From positions 1 to 23,944 of the forward strand of contig CAYZIS010000037.1 of the NCBI GenBank assembly GCA_964478545.1: 23,944 nt of DNA. Direction: 5' to 3'. Source of the stretch: DQWO01 sp964478545. Its GTDB lineage: Bacteria; Desulfobacterota; Anaeroferrophillalia; Anaeroferrophillales; Anaeroferrophillaceae. Both the position numbers and the translations under genes were made by a program. Of the stretch, positions 14,613 to 21,885 are shown piece after piece (the stretch's first letter is position 1; each line of letters starts with the position of its first letter). The notes below the pieces were generated by a model, which saw nothing but the letters and a program-made list of their open reading frames with translations, did not search any database and was not told the DNA's origin.

Positions 14613-15616
14613 CGTTTCAGTTGGATATAATAAGTTAATTGTTCCATAAGCTGATTAAATCCGGGGAAATCCAGTGACTGAATGCCGTCGGACAAAGCAC
14701 ATTCCGGCTGTGGATGAACTTCAACCATAACTCCATGAGCTCCCACGACAATTCCGGCTGTCGCCATGGGCATTACCAAAGAACTTTTTCCGGTAGCATG
14801 CGAGGGATCAACAATAATCGGCAAATGTGATTTTTCTTTAATCAGAGGAACAACAGCCAAATCCATGGTATTACGAGTTGCAGTTTCAAAAGTGCGGATC
14901 CCTCGTTCGCACAAAATTACCCGGCTGTTCCCGGCAACCAGAATATATTCTGCCGCTGCCAGAAATTCATCAATGGTAGCGCACATTCCCCGTTTCAGCA
15001 ACACTGGCCGATCTATTTTGCCCACTTCTTTCAACAGATCAAAATTCTGCATATTGCGGGCTCCAATTTGCAGAATATCAGCATATTTGCACACTAAATC
15101 AAGCTGGCCAATCCGCATAACTTCAGTCACTACCGGCATATTATTGGCCTTGCCTGCAGCACTAAGCATTTTCAGCCCTTCCTCGCCAAGTCCCTGAAAA
15201 TTATGAGGACCTGTCCGCGGCTTGAAAGCACCCCCGCGCAATATGTGAGCTCCGGCTTTTTTTACCACTTCGGCGGTCGAAAATACCTGTTCTTCCGATT
15301 CAACCGAACAGGGACCCGCCATAATAACCGGCGGACATCCTTCTCCAACCTTCAGCTCACCAATTGTTACCACAGTATTCTCCGGGCTAAAATCCCGACT
15401 GACCAATTTATACGGTTTAGTGACATGAATAACATGAGATACTCCTGGCAAGCGTAAAATTGCTGCATCTTCAACATAATCCTGGTTCCCCACCACACCG
15501 ATGGCCACCCTCTCGGCTCCGGGAATGACCTTGGCTTGAAAACCCAGGTTTTCCACGATTCCCACCACTTGGTCAACCTCTTTCGAGGAAGACTGCTTTT
15601 GCATGACAATTAACAT
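14609..15616 (-). CDS. aroF: 3-deoxy-7-phosphoheptulonate synthase (DAHP synthase, AroF type with N-terminal regulatory domain)
   Basis: Condenses phosphoenolpyruvate and erythrose 4-phosphate, the first step of the shikimate pathway to aromatic amino acids. The protein has 335 residues. About 70 N-terminal residues form the ferredoxin-like domain of the class I-beta enzymes (MLIVMQKQSSSKEVDQVV...), the feedback-control module in homologues. The barrel follows with MAGPCSVES, FKPRTGPHNFQGLG, LLKRG, ILCERGIRTFE and DPSHATGK. The ATG at 15616 has GGGAGA at about 5 nt. Its TGA lies inside a dispersed repeat shared with the end of alr. It stands alone, with no other aro gene adjacent. Confidence 0.95.
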   Translation of the reverse strand: MLIVMQKQSSSKEVDQVVGIVENLGFQAKVIPGAERVAIGVVGNQDYVEDAAILRLPGVSHVIHVTKPYKLVSRDFSPENTVVTIGELKVGEGCPPVIMAGPCSVESEEQVFSTAEVVKKAGAHILRGGAFKPRTGPHNFQGLGEEGLKMLSAAGKANNMPVVTEVMRIGQLDLVCKYADILQIGARNMQNFDLLKEVGKIDRPVLLKRGMCATIDEFLAAAEYILVAGNSRVILCERGIRTFETATRNTMDLAVVPLIKEKSHLPIIVDPSHATGKSSLVMPMATAGIVVGAHGVMVEVHPQPECALSDGIQSLDFPGFNQLMEQLTYYIQLKR

Positions 15617-15818
15617 ACTTTCTCCCTATTGGCAGAATATTATTAAACATTGAAATTCTGACATAAATGGACTGTACGGTCAAGGAGATAACATCAGAAG
15701 GGCAGGAATAATACTTGACAGGCGAATAATTTATACAGTAAAGCCACGGGGATTGCCGGTATCCGGAAGATCAACTGCTTCAAAAAATAATTTTTTCACC
15801 TTTTCGGAATTAATTTAT

Positions 15819-16196
15819 ATGATCAGGATTATAAGCGTTGGTATTGGTGGCTTTTGCGGGGCTGTCAGCCGTTTTTTAGTAACCGGCTGGGTTCATCATT
15901 TCGCCGGCAGTGGCATGCCTTATGGAACTTTAGCAGTCAATGTTGGCGGCTCATTCTTGCTGGCATTCATACTCCAGGTTTTTATCACCTATCCTGGCAT
16001 TTCTCCCCACCTCAAAGGCGCGATAACCATTGGTTTTCTGGGCGCGTTTACAACCTTTTCCACCTTCACCGTTGACACCCTACATTTCATGGAACACGGA
16101 AACTATACCAAAGCACTAGTAAATATAGGCCTGAACGTGGTTATCTGTCTGGTTGCCGCCGGGATGGGAATGGCTTTAGGGAAAACATGGCAGTAA
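15819..16196 (+). CDS. crcB: Fluoride ion channel/exporter CrcB (Fluc)
   Basis: A 125-residue inner-membrane protein with four predicted helices that works as a dual-topology dimer to expel fluoride. Family motifs are present: GGFCGAVSRFLV at the start of helix 1, GTLAVNVGGSFLLAF with the conserved Asn, and GFLGAFTTFSTFTVD containing the fluoride-lining Phe/Thr track. The ATG at 15819 is chosen because it gives a normal N-terminus; the longer frame from 15753 adds a polar leader unlike the family. The ribosome binding site is weak (CGGAA). I looked for a fluoride riboswitch in the 200 bp upstream and did not find its conserved core. Confidence 0.92.
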   Translation: MIRIISVGIGGFCGAVSRFLVTGWVHHFAGSGMPYGTLAVNVGGSFLLAFILQVFITYPGISPHLKGAITIGFLGAFTTFSTFTVDTLHFMEHGNYTKALVNIGLNVVICLVAAGMGMALGKTWQ

Positions 16197-16235
16197 GAAT
16201 TCGTTTACTACTTTTTTGGCAGGAGCCATTTACTT

Positions 16236-17975
16236 TCAGACGCTTAAGATTTTCTCTCGCCCGTAATATTGTGTTGTTTCAGAGTCTTTCGCTGATTGAA
16301 AGCGCTTGATACTATGCTGCATCTCATCAAGCGCTTTTTTCATTTTCTCACAGTAAACATTTCTGCTGGAATTGCCATAGGAGCCGACTCTCATTTCTTT
16401 TTCCAGCAGGTAGATATAACTTGATAAAGTCTGTAATGGCTGATTAAGGCTGTGCGCCAGAGTACCGGCCATTTCAGTCACGGTCTTATCATGCTCAGCC
16501 GCCAACATCCGTTTATTGAGCCGGTAAATGCGAATGGCCAGTGCCAGCTGCACCGCATATCCATTAAGAAATTCCACTACCATGGATGCATTATGCTGTT
16601 CCGGCTGGCACAGGGCCACGAACCCACCGACAAATGATGAAGAACCCATAACCGGAACAAAAACACCATCAGAGATTCTCAGTTCCTTCCCGAACAGTTG
16701 AACCAATTGTAATCCCAGGCCGTCGTTCTGCTGATCTTTGGCCGCCGTAAACCAGAATTCCTTACGTTCCCGGCTGAGAAGAAACTTGTTTCCCTTTTCA
16801 TCCAGTTCCAGTTTTCGATCCAGAAGCTGGCGATATTTCGCTGGCGTACCTTTGATTACCAGTTGCTTTCTTTTCCGATCATATAAAATAATAAATATTT
16901 TTGACATTCCCAGGGAAAGCTGAATATTTTCAAGCATCCGGTAAAAAGCCTCTCCCAGTTGGAAGTTGCCAAGAAAATAGTTGTAAGTATTGAATAATGT
17001 CAGGGCTTTTTTGACCATTTCCGGATATGAATCGCCAAAAGAAACCACTGAATCATCGGTAACTTCCGGTTCTTCGTTTATTTCTCCATTATCGACACCC
17101 TGCAAACTATCACCCAGAAAGAGACTGCTGATAAATGGCCTGGCATCTTCATTTATCCTGACCAGCAAATCATCAAGTGGCAACCCGGGGAAACTTTTTC
17201 CCAAATATTCTTTAATCTGCGGCCGGATGACAAATTCATTCTCAGTAACCGTCATGGTTTTGGCCATCAGGTTGGCATAATAAATTATTTCACTAAGCTT
17301 AAGCTCCTGAGCTGCAGATATCTGAACCAGTTTCCCCTCATAATGATGTTCACTGATGGCAGCCGTCAATTCATTACCCAGTATCCATTCATCAGCCAGC
17401 CATTTTCCCACCGTCAGGTGGTCATAACCAAATACCATGCGTTCAGCTTCAAGTTCACTCAACCCCGTCCGGCAGACCTGCTCATATTCAGAAGTCTTCC
17501 TGGTATAATTATACCAGAGTATCGGTTTACCGATATCATGAAGCAAGCCGGCAATAAAAGCTTTTTCCGGCTCAATCCCGGGGCTGAGATAAGTAATCAA
17601 TGACCTGGCAACAATCCCCGTAAGCAGGGAATGATCATTATGCTGTTGAAAGAGCTGGTGTAGACGACCTCTATTCATGGGGAAAATAGCCAGGAATGAT
17701 TCACTGACACAAATCATGCGAATGGTTTCCTGACCAAGAAGAGAAATAGCATGGCTGACAGTTTCAATTTTGTTACTGAACTGGTAAAAAGGGGAATTGG
17801 CCACTTTCAGGATTCGAGCTGTCAGTGAAGGGTCTTTTAATATCAGCTCACCCAGTTCATTCGCTGAACAACGATCCTCGGAAATCATTGCCAGAAGCCG
17901 GGTTATGATTTGCGGCGGGCTGGGAATTGCCAGGGTAATACTTTTTTTTTGCAACTGTTTCAAATCAATCCTCAC
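16236..17975 (-). CDS. HDOD-GAF protein with a C-terminal histidine-kinase-like helical domain but no ATPase domain
   Basis: A 579-residue cytoplasmic signalling protein. Residues 15-220 form an HDOD domain with AGLLHDIGK (142-150). A linker follows, then a GAF-like domain (about 335-480). The last ~88 residues begin with a DHp/HisKA-like helix, TLAHSLNQPLQTLSSYIYLL (506-525), with a histidine at 508 where a kinase carries its phosphoacceptor. There are no N, G1, F or G2 boxes of the HATPase domain, and the protein ends ~55 residues later. It may be phosphorylated in trans, serve only as a dimerisation unit, or be a truncated kinase. The start is GTG at 17975, with GAGG some 12 nt upstream. 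It converges with crcB and lies just downstream of a transposon remnant. Confidence 0.83.
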   Translation of the reverse strand: MRIDLKQLQKKSITLAIPSPPQIITRLLAMISEDRCSANELGELILKDPSLTARILKVANSPFYQFSNKIETVSHAISLLGQETIRMICVSESFLAIFPMNRGRLHQLFQQHNDHSLLTGIVARSLITYLSPGIEPEKAFIAGLLHDIGKPILWYNYTRKTSEYEQVCRTGLSELEAERMVFGYDHLTVGKWLADEWILGNELTAAISEHHYEGKLVQISAAQELKLSEIIYYANLMAKTMTVTENEFVIRPQIKEYLGKSFPGLPLDDLLVRINEDARPFISSLFLGDSLQGVDNGEINEEPEVTDDSVVSFGDSYPEMVKKALTLFNTYNYFLGNFQLGEAFYRMLENIQLSLGMSKIFIILYDRKRKQLVIKGTPAKYRQLLDRKLELDEKGNKFLLSRERKEFWFTAAKDQQNDGLGLQLVQLFGKELRISDGVFVPVMGSSSFVGGFVALCQPEQHNASMVVEFLNGYAVQLALAIRIYRLNKRMLAAEHDKTVTEMAGTLAHSLNQPLQTLSSYIYLLEKEMRVGSYGNSSRNVYCEKMKKALDEMQHSIKRFQSAKDSETTQYYGREKILSV

Positions 17976-18028
17976 CGGTTAATGAACCTCAGGGTTAATA
18001 ATTTTAACGCATAAACCATACCAGAAAT

Positions 18029-18205
18029 TCACTCACGTCCAACACAGTTTTTACATCCCTGTATCGGGGGAATATTCCAGCGCTGTTTGCTCTTCTCCCT
18101 GATCAGTTTTTCCGCGTCACCATATTTAAGACGAATGGTACCAACGAGATCACAAATAACCCCGAAGCGAAACAAGGCGACCTCATCTTTTTGCTTTTTG
18201 GTCAT
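18029..18205 (-). pseudogene. N-terminal fragment of an integrase-core (IS481/rve-like) transposase
   Basis: A 58-codon open frame with a strong ribosome binding site (AGGAGG, complement of 18211-18216). Its sequence, with KKQKDEVALFRFGVICDLV and LIREKSKQRWNIP, matches what I know as the N-terminal helix-turn-helix region of transposases whose DDE core would follow. Here the frame ends right after that segment with GCKNCVGRE and a stop, and nothing resembling a DDE domain follows before the HDOD gene. I read it as the 5' end of a transposase gene cut off by deletion. A free-standing small CxxC protein is the alternative. Confidence 0.6.
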
Positions 18206-18314
18206 TTTGTCCTCCTAAGCAGTGGCTAAAAGTTCGATTTGTCAGTCACGAACCTCATAACATCACAGAATCATGGAGGGCAAAGCAACACTTCGGTAGG
18301 ATGGTATTTAGCGG

Positions 18315-18767
18315 TTATAAGAACATATTAAATGAGTTTGATACCGGTATTCTCCCTGGTTTAATCAAGAGATTAAAAGTGTGCAAGCCAGGATCCGCAT
18401 GTAAACCGAGCACAATTTTTACCTGATGGCAAAAACGCCGCCACCAGATTTTCTGTCGTGATCGGGGCAAATCCGGCTACCAGCGCTTGATAGATGAGCG
18501 ATTTATGATTATCTGTTTTATGACTTGAATGGAGAATCGGAAACGGCTCCAGCATATTTTGGGCCGAAGCCAGTGAACAGCTCCGCAACTGGGACACCGA
18601 AGACGGCGAAGGAAAGCCGCTTCAGGAAGGTGGTCAAAAAATGCGAGGACAAATCCATGCCACCAGAGGCCGGCTCCGCAACAAGGACAGCTTAAAGGCT
18701 TTTGCCAAAAAAAATCCCGGCCAAGCCGGGCTATTTTATTAACATCTACATCAACAAATATTACCAA
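18315..18767 (-). pseudogene. Transposon-associated zinc-finger ORF interrupted by an in-frame TAG
   Basis: The frame starts at TTG 18767 with AAGGAG at 8 nt. Its first 96 codons carry a zinc-binding pattern CPCCGAGLWWHGFV, then CPSCGAVHWLRP, of the DUF6431-like proteins found beside rve-type transposases. A TAG (18477-18479) interrupts it. The same frame then continues for 53 more codons (SRQKIWWRRFCHQVKIVLG, later GRIPVSNSFNMFL) to a TAA at 18315-18317, giving about the length and ending of the intact family. It sits 110 bp upstream of the truncated transposase frame on the same strand. Together they are the remains of one two-gene insertion element. Confidence 0.6.
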
Positions 18768-18810
18768 GAAGACAACTCCTTATCGGGTGCTTGTACCCCA
18801 TATGGAGGGA

Positions 18811-18838
18811 GCGGTGAGTCTCGCTAAAGACTCACCGC
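18811..18838. repeat. Perfect 11-bp stem hairpin
   Basis: GCGGTGAGTCT (18811-18821) pairs perfectly with AGACTCACCGC (18828-18838) around a 6-nt loop. No T-run follows on either strand, so it is a poor intrinsic terminator. It lies just beyond the start of the transposon remnant and could mark its end. The rest of 18768-19029 has a weaker inverted pair (AATGAC/GTCATT around 18926-18954) and no visible gene. Confidence 0.5.
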
Positions 18839-19029
18839 CCTACCTTAACCACTTAATTCGATTATCACTAAGACACTATCAAGCTATTGTGAGAATATAC
18901 TACCTCGTGCCGTAGAAAAAATTGAATGACAGCTTTCGGCCAAAACCGGTCATTGGTTGAAACAAAAAAACCTCGCCGAAACGATGATAACCATGATTAC
19001 AGGTTAGGCTGGTTTGCGTCTAGCCATCC

Positions 19030-20418
19030 CTATAAAGCTCGCATGAAAGCAACCAGATCAGCCTTTTCCTGATCGTTCAGGTGAAGTTGTTGGACAAGGT
19101 TAAAATACTCCACTGTATCCTCAAGGGTGAAACACCTCCCGTCGTGCATATAGGGGGGCGAGTCCTTAATCCCTCTTAAGGGAAATGTTTTAATGGGACC
19201 GTCATGGGCCATCATCATCCCATTTGCCATTTCCTGCTTGTAAAAACGCTCAGCCTTGAGGTCATGCATACTGTTGTCGGTATAGTAAGGGGCAGCATGG
19301 CAATAGGCACATCGCGCCTTGCCGTTGAAAAGCTCCTCACCGCGCATTTCACTGGCGCTAGCCTTGGTCTGGTCGAGTTCGCCGTAAATGTTGAGCTTGG
19401 AGGCCGGAGGAAAATCCAGTATCGCTAAAAATTCCGCCATAAAGTGTACTTGGGAGCCCCTTTCAAGAACGTTCACCCCCTTTTTAACAGCCATGCAGAT
19501 GTCTCCATCGAAGTAGGCCGCACGCTGTTCAAATTCGGTGAAGTCTTCTACGGTTTTAAGTGCACGCTGAGAACCGAAGAGGCGCTGGATGTTCATTCCC
19601 CTCAGGGTAGGGGTTTCAATACGGTGCCTGAATTCCTGCGGTCGAATGTCTCCAACAAGATGGTTAGCACCGTTGGTATGGCCGTTAGCATGACAGTCAA
19701 AACAGGTTACGCCCAGCATGCCGTCAGGCCTGTCCGTGCGGCGATCTTCCGTCGCGTTGAATTGCTGTTGGGGAAATTGAGTCACCAGGAGGCGCAGGCC
19801 TTCGAGTTGTTTGGGATTGAGAATGCCGTTAAATATCTCATAAAAATTGTCGATGGTAATGAGCCGCCCCTTGGCCACATCTCCAAGATCGGGCCGGGTG
19901 GTCAGGAAAATTGCTGGGGCCGGGTCCGGAAGAATATGCTCGGGCAGGTCGAAATCCAGGTCAAAGCGAACCAGTCTGGGCAAAGGTTTTGTGATCATCT
20001 CCGGGAAAAGCATGCCTCCCTCTACGTGGTCAGCAAAAGGTAGAGGTTTGTAAGGGAACATCCCCTTCTTTTTTATTTGCTCGGGTGTCATTTTATCAAG
20101 AGCCTCCCAGGATGTTCCTTGAAGGTTAGCTGTCGGCCCTAGTGGCAGAGGCTTTCCTCCTGACATGACGACCTCAGCAGTAGTCTTCTTTGAAAGATCA
20201 TACCGGGAGGTTAACAACTTCTTATGCAGTTTGGCACGCTTGCTTTTCACCGCCATGCGCGCGGCTTTGATTTGCTCGAAAGTCTCAGCTTGGTTCGTCG
20301 GTCCATAGCTGGAAATGACTTTGCCCTGCTGTGCAAAAACGACCGTAGAGGTAGTCCCCAATAGCAACATAACGCAGATTCTAATCAACTTAATAAGCAG
20401 ATTATTTTTCTTGTTCAT
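19030..20418 (-). CDS. Exported diheme cytochrome c peroxidase-like protein
   Basis: A 462-residue protein with a Sec signal peptide (residues 1-30, ending VVFAQQ) and two heme c attachment motifs: CFDCH (239-243) and CAYCH (370-374). Near the C-terminus, PLRGIKDSPPYMHDGR (414-429) is the segment typical of the bacterial cytochrome c peroxidase/MauG group, and TPTLRGM occurs between the hemes. It is longer than classical CcpA (about 320-350 residues), with ~130 extra residues before the first heme. It probably acts in the periplasm in peroxide reduction or as an electron-transfer or oxidising enzyme; its substrate is not evident. ATG 20418 is chosen because GGAGGG lies 7 nt upstream, while the ATG at 20433 has no such site. 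A heme-maturation gene is not nearby. Confidence 0.82.
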   Translation of the reverse strand: MNKKNNLLIKLIRICVMLLLGTTSTVVFAQQGKVISSYGPTNQAETFEQIKAARMAVKSKRAKLHKKLLTSRYDLSKKTTAEVVMSGGKPLPLGPTANLQGTSWEALDKMTPEQIKKKGMFPYKPLPFADHVEGGMLFPEMITKPLPRLVRFDLDFDLPEHILPDPAPAIFLTTRPDLGDVAKGRLITIDNFYEIFNGILNPKQLEGLRLLVTQFPQQQFNATEDRRTDRPDGMLGVTCFDCHANGHTNGANHLVGDIRPQEFRHRIETPTLRGMNIQRLFGSQRALKTVEDFTEFEQRAAYFDGDICMAVKKGVNVLERGSQVHFMAEFLAILDFPPASKLNIYGELDQTKASASEMRGEELFNGKARCAYCHAAPYYTDNSMHDLKAERFYKQEMANGMMMAHDGPIKTFPLRGIKDSPPYMHDGRCFTLEDTVEYFNLVQQLHLNDQEKADLVAFMRAL

Positions 20419-20514
20419 TTCACAACCCTCCATTTTTTAATAGTCGTACTTCTGTCCGCCCTTTACCTTAGAGATCTTTTTATCACATCACCTCCTTATT
20501 TTTAGATTTGATGG

Positions 20515-20578
20515 GCATAACTACAGGATAAGATTGTGGTTCGCTACGCTCCCACAATCTTATCCTTATTCGTTAAGG
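20515..20578 (-). other. attC-like site / long hairpin after the 106-residue gene
   Basis: On the minus strand: CCTTAAC (20572-20578), spacer GAATA, a perfect 14-bp stem GGATAAGATTGTGG/CCACAATCTTATCC (20526-20539 with 20552-20565), spacer, then GTTATGC (20515-20521). AAC/GTT boxes outside a spacer and stem are attC-like, GTTATGC is a common cassette end box, and the loop GGAGCGTAGCGAA resembles the loop of the attC at 2403-2458. The stem lacks the bulged bases of most attC sites and the two boxes are only partly complementary. A plain terminator hairpin with a weak T-run is the alternative. Confidence 0.45.
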
Positions 20579-20587
20579 CTGCCCGGA

Positions 20588-20908
20588 TCAGCGGCCGCGA
20601 CCGCCACCACAAGGCCCCATACCGGGCTCCTCGGGAAGGGTTACGCCACTCGCCTTGGCTCGCTCTTTCATGTGTTCGTGGTGTTCCTTGCGGATATGCT
20701 CTTGCTCCTCGGCAGATTGGGCAGCGCTCATTTTCCCTCGATATTCGGCACGCTCTTGTTGCGTCATGAGTTGGCTGCCGTAGACTTGCTCCTGCTCTTG
20801 CGTTTGAACTTTTTCCTGAGCGCGCTCTTGGTCAGCTGCCACCGCGAACCCAGTGAAAAGTGACAGAACGCCAGCTACAGCGAACACCAGCAACATTCGT
20901 TTTACCAT
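20588..20908 (-). CDS. Small exported Glu/Gln-rich protein of unknown function
   Basis: A 106-residue protein with a clear signal peptide (1-24, MVKRMLLVFAVAGVLSLF then AVAADQ). The mature part is very rich in Glu, Gln, Arg and His, with the segments QVYGSQLMTQQERAEYRGKM and HIRKEHHEHMKERAKASGV, ending in a Gly/Arg-rich tail after LPEEPGMGPCGG. Proteins with this central segment are widespread hypothetical periplasmic proteins in proteobacteria, and no activity is known to me. The ATG has an excellent GGAGGAG at 6 nt. It precedes the cytochrome gene and lies between two attC-like sites, so it may be a cassette gene. Confidence 0.75.
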   Translation of the reverse strand: MVKRMLLVFAVAGVLSLFTGFAVAADQERAQEKVQTQEQEQVYGSQLMTQQERAEYRGKMSAAQSAEEQEHIRKEHHEHMKERAKASGVTLPEEPGMGPCGGGRGR

Positions 20909-20978
20909 GGTTTACTCCTCCTTAAAATGGGTTGACCGATATAAGGGCCGTAACCGCCGCAACCCGTTCAGTGGTTAC

Positions 20979-21057
20979 ACCTAACGATAGCCATCAGCGC
21001 CGCAAAACCCAAAGCGAAGCAACGGGTTTTGCGGTCGGCTGGATGGGCTTGTTACTG
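20979..21057 (-). other. Orphan attC recombination site
   Basis: Read on the minus strand: CAGTAAC (21051-21057), arms GCCCATCCAGCCGA and TCGGCGCTGATGGC-like sequence pairing with bulges, a perfect inner stem CCGCAAAACCC/GGGTTTTGCGG (21024-21034 with 21000-21010), and the end box GTTAGGT (20979-20985), which fits GTTRRRY exactly. Its first box encodes the SNKPIQPTA-type C-terminus of the adjacent open frame, a familiar sign of a cassette gene running into its attC. No integrase gene is near; the intI remnant is 16 kb away and the orientation is the same as in the main array. Confidence 0.75.
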
Positions 21058-21378
21058 GTTCCTAAGAACGCCCGGCCCGCCATAAAGTAGATATAGACAG
21101 GCTTCTCGTTTCTTATTACGTTTTCAAACATTGCAGAAGGCGAATGCATCCGAATAATTCCATTGCTTTCATAGTCGTTCTCAAATAACTGCCCAGGATC
21201 GTTAAATCTGACCCACGCGACAACCTTTCCTTTTATGTCCTTCAACCTGATGCTCAACAATTGCTCAGCGTTCCCTCGTCCCGACCTTGGGTTCACTTGA
21301 CCCCTGATAGGCATAGGCATAAGAGGCTGATATCGTAAACAAAACAAGTACGCAAGGTATATGCCAAATTATCCAGAT
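20994..21378 (-). pseudogene. Decayed integron cassette gene, apparently frameshifted secreted protein
   Basis: The downstream frame (open from 21347, first ATG 21320) encodes about 75 residues of folded-protein character (LLSIRLKDIKGKVVAWVRF, later EKPVYIYFMAGRAFLGTS). It then runs through the attC site (NKPIQPTAKPVAS) to a TGA at 20994. Just upstream, a neighbouring frame encodes a signal-peptide-like stretch, IPCVLVLFTISASYAYA, and stops at 21265. It begins at ATC (21376-21378), 8 nt after AAGAGG, where an ATG would be expected. The simplest reading is one exported protein whose start codon and frame have decayed. I do not recognise the family with confidence. Confidence 0.5.
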
Positions 21379-21698
21379 TTGATTAACCTCTTGATTTCAA
21401 AGGCGTTTTCTTGGACTGTAAATAATGAAAGGATTTTTTTGTAGGATTTCCCTTACAAGATGAGAAGGAAAAAAATCTAGTGATGGGCCTAACCGGCTGT
21501 TACTTAAAACGTTTTTTATGTATTTTTTTCGCTACGGTTAATTATTGGAATTTTCTAAGGTTAGATTTACCTGTTTTTCAAGTTCTTGAAAGTGCTGCTT
21601 CTAAATTGTGCTTTTTCAGCAGACTATAGAAATCTGGGCTGTATTTCCCGCCAGTTTAGCCACCTTGCATATATTTCCTTTGCTGAGCGATAGAAGTT
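21379..21698. other. Gene-free stretch with one cassette-type core box
   Basis: AT-rich sequence with no supported gene. On the minus strand GTTAGGC (21487-21493) fits the GTTRRRY core box exactly and would mark the 5' boundary of the decayed cassette. A short inverted pair, TAACCG/CGGTTA, spans about 21490-21540, possibly the ruin of a preceding attC. The remainder shows nothing I can name. Confidence 0.35.
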
Positions 21699-21806
21699 AG
21701 TGGTGAGGCCCATCTGGATATCATCGATTACATTGAAATGTTTTTTACAACAGTAAGATGCTGTCATTCACATCTTGGATATTTGAGCCTGAAGGAATAT
21801 GAAAAA
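21699..21806 (+). pseudogene. C-terminal fragment of an IS3-family transposase
   Basis: The + frame reads HLDIIDYIEMF and, a few codons on, HSHLGYLSLKEYEKRW. This is the C-terminal end of the IS3-family OrfB integrase (DYIE.FYN..RRHS.LGYLSP..YE). Upstream, the frame hits a TGA at 21684-21686 and no DDE core is visible, so only the tail remains. No terminal inverted repeat could be assigned. Confidence 0.6.
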
Positions 21807-21885
21807 AGGTGGTTCCTTGAAAAAATTGCTTATAAGATTATCTATTTTTATTTGACCACGTCAATCACTTCAGATAAAAATATCT

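Noticed and set aside
15620..15818. Possible fluoride riboswitch upstream of crcB
   Set aside because: The conserved core and the CTGATGACTCCTAC-like segment are absent; only a loose GGGGAT-type match is present.
18477..18479. In-frame TAG read as pyrrolysine or readthrough (also one near position 54-62)
   Set aside because: Both lie in decayed sequence, and TAG serves as the normal stop of queC and the cytochrome gene. Pseudogene decay is simpler.
18990..19010. GCCTAAC on the minus strand just after the cytochrome gene, as an attC start
   Set aside because: No complementary arm or closing GTTRRRY box follows at attC distance, so it is likely chance.
19444..20043. 199-codon + strand frame opposite the cytochrome gene
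   Set aside because: The opposite strand carries heme motifs, a signal peptide and a good ribosome binding site; this frame has none of these.
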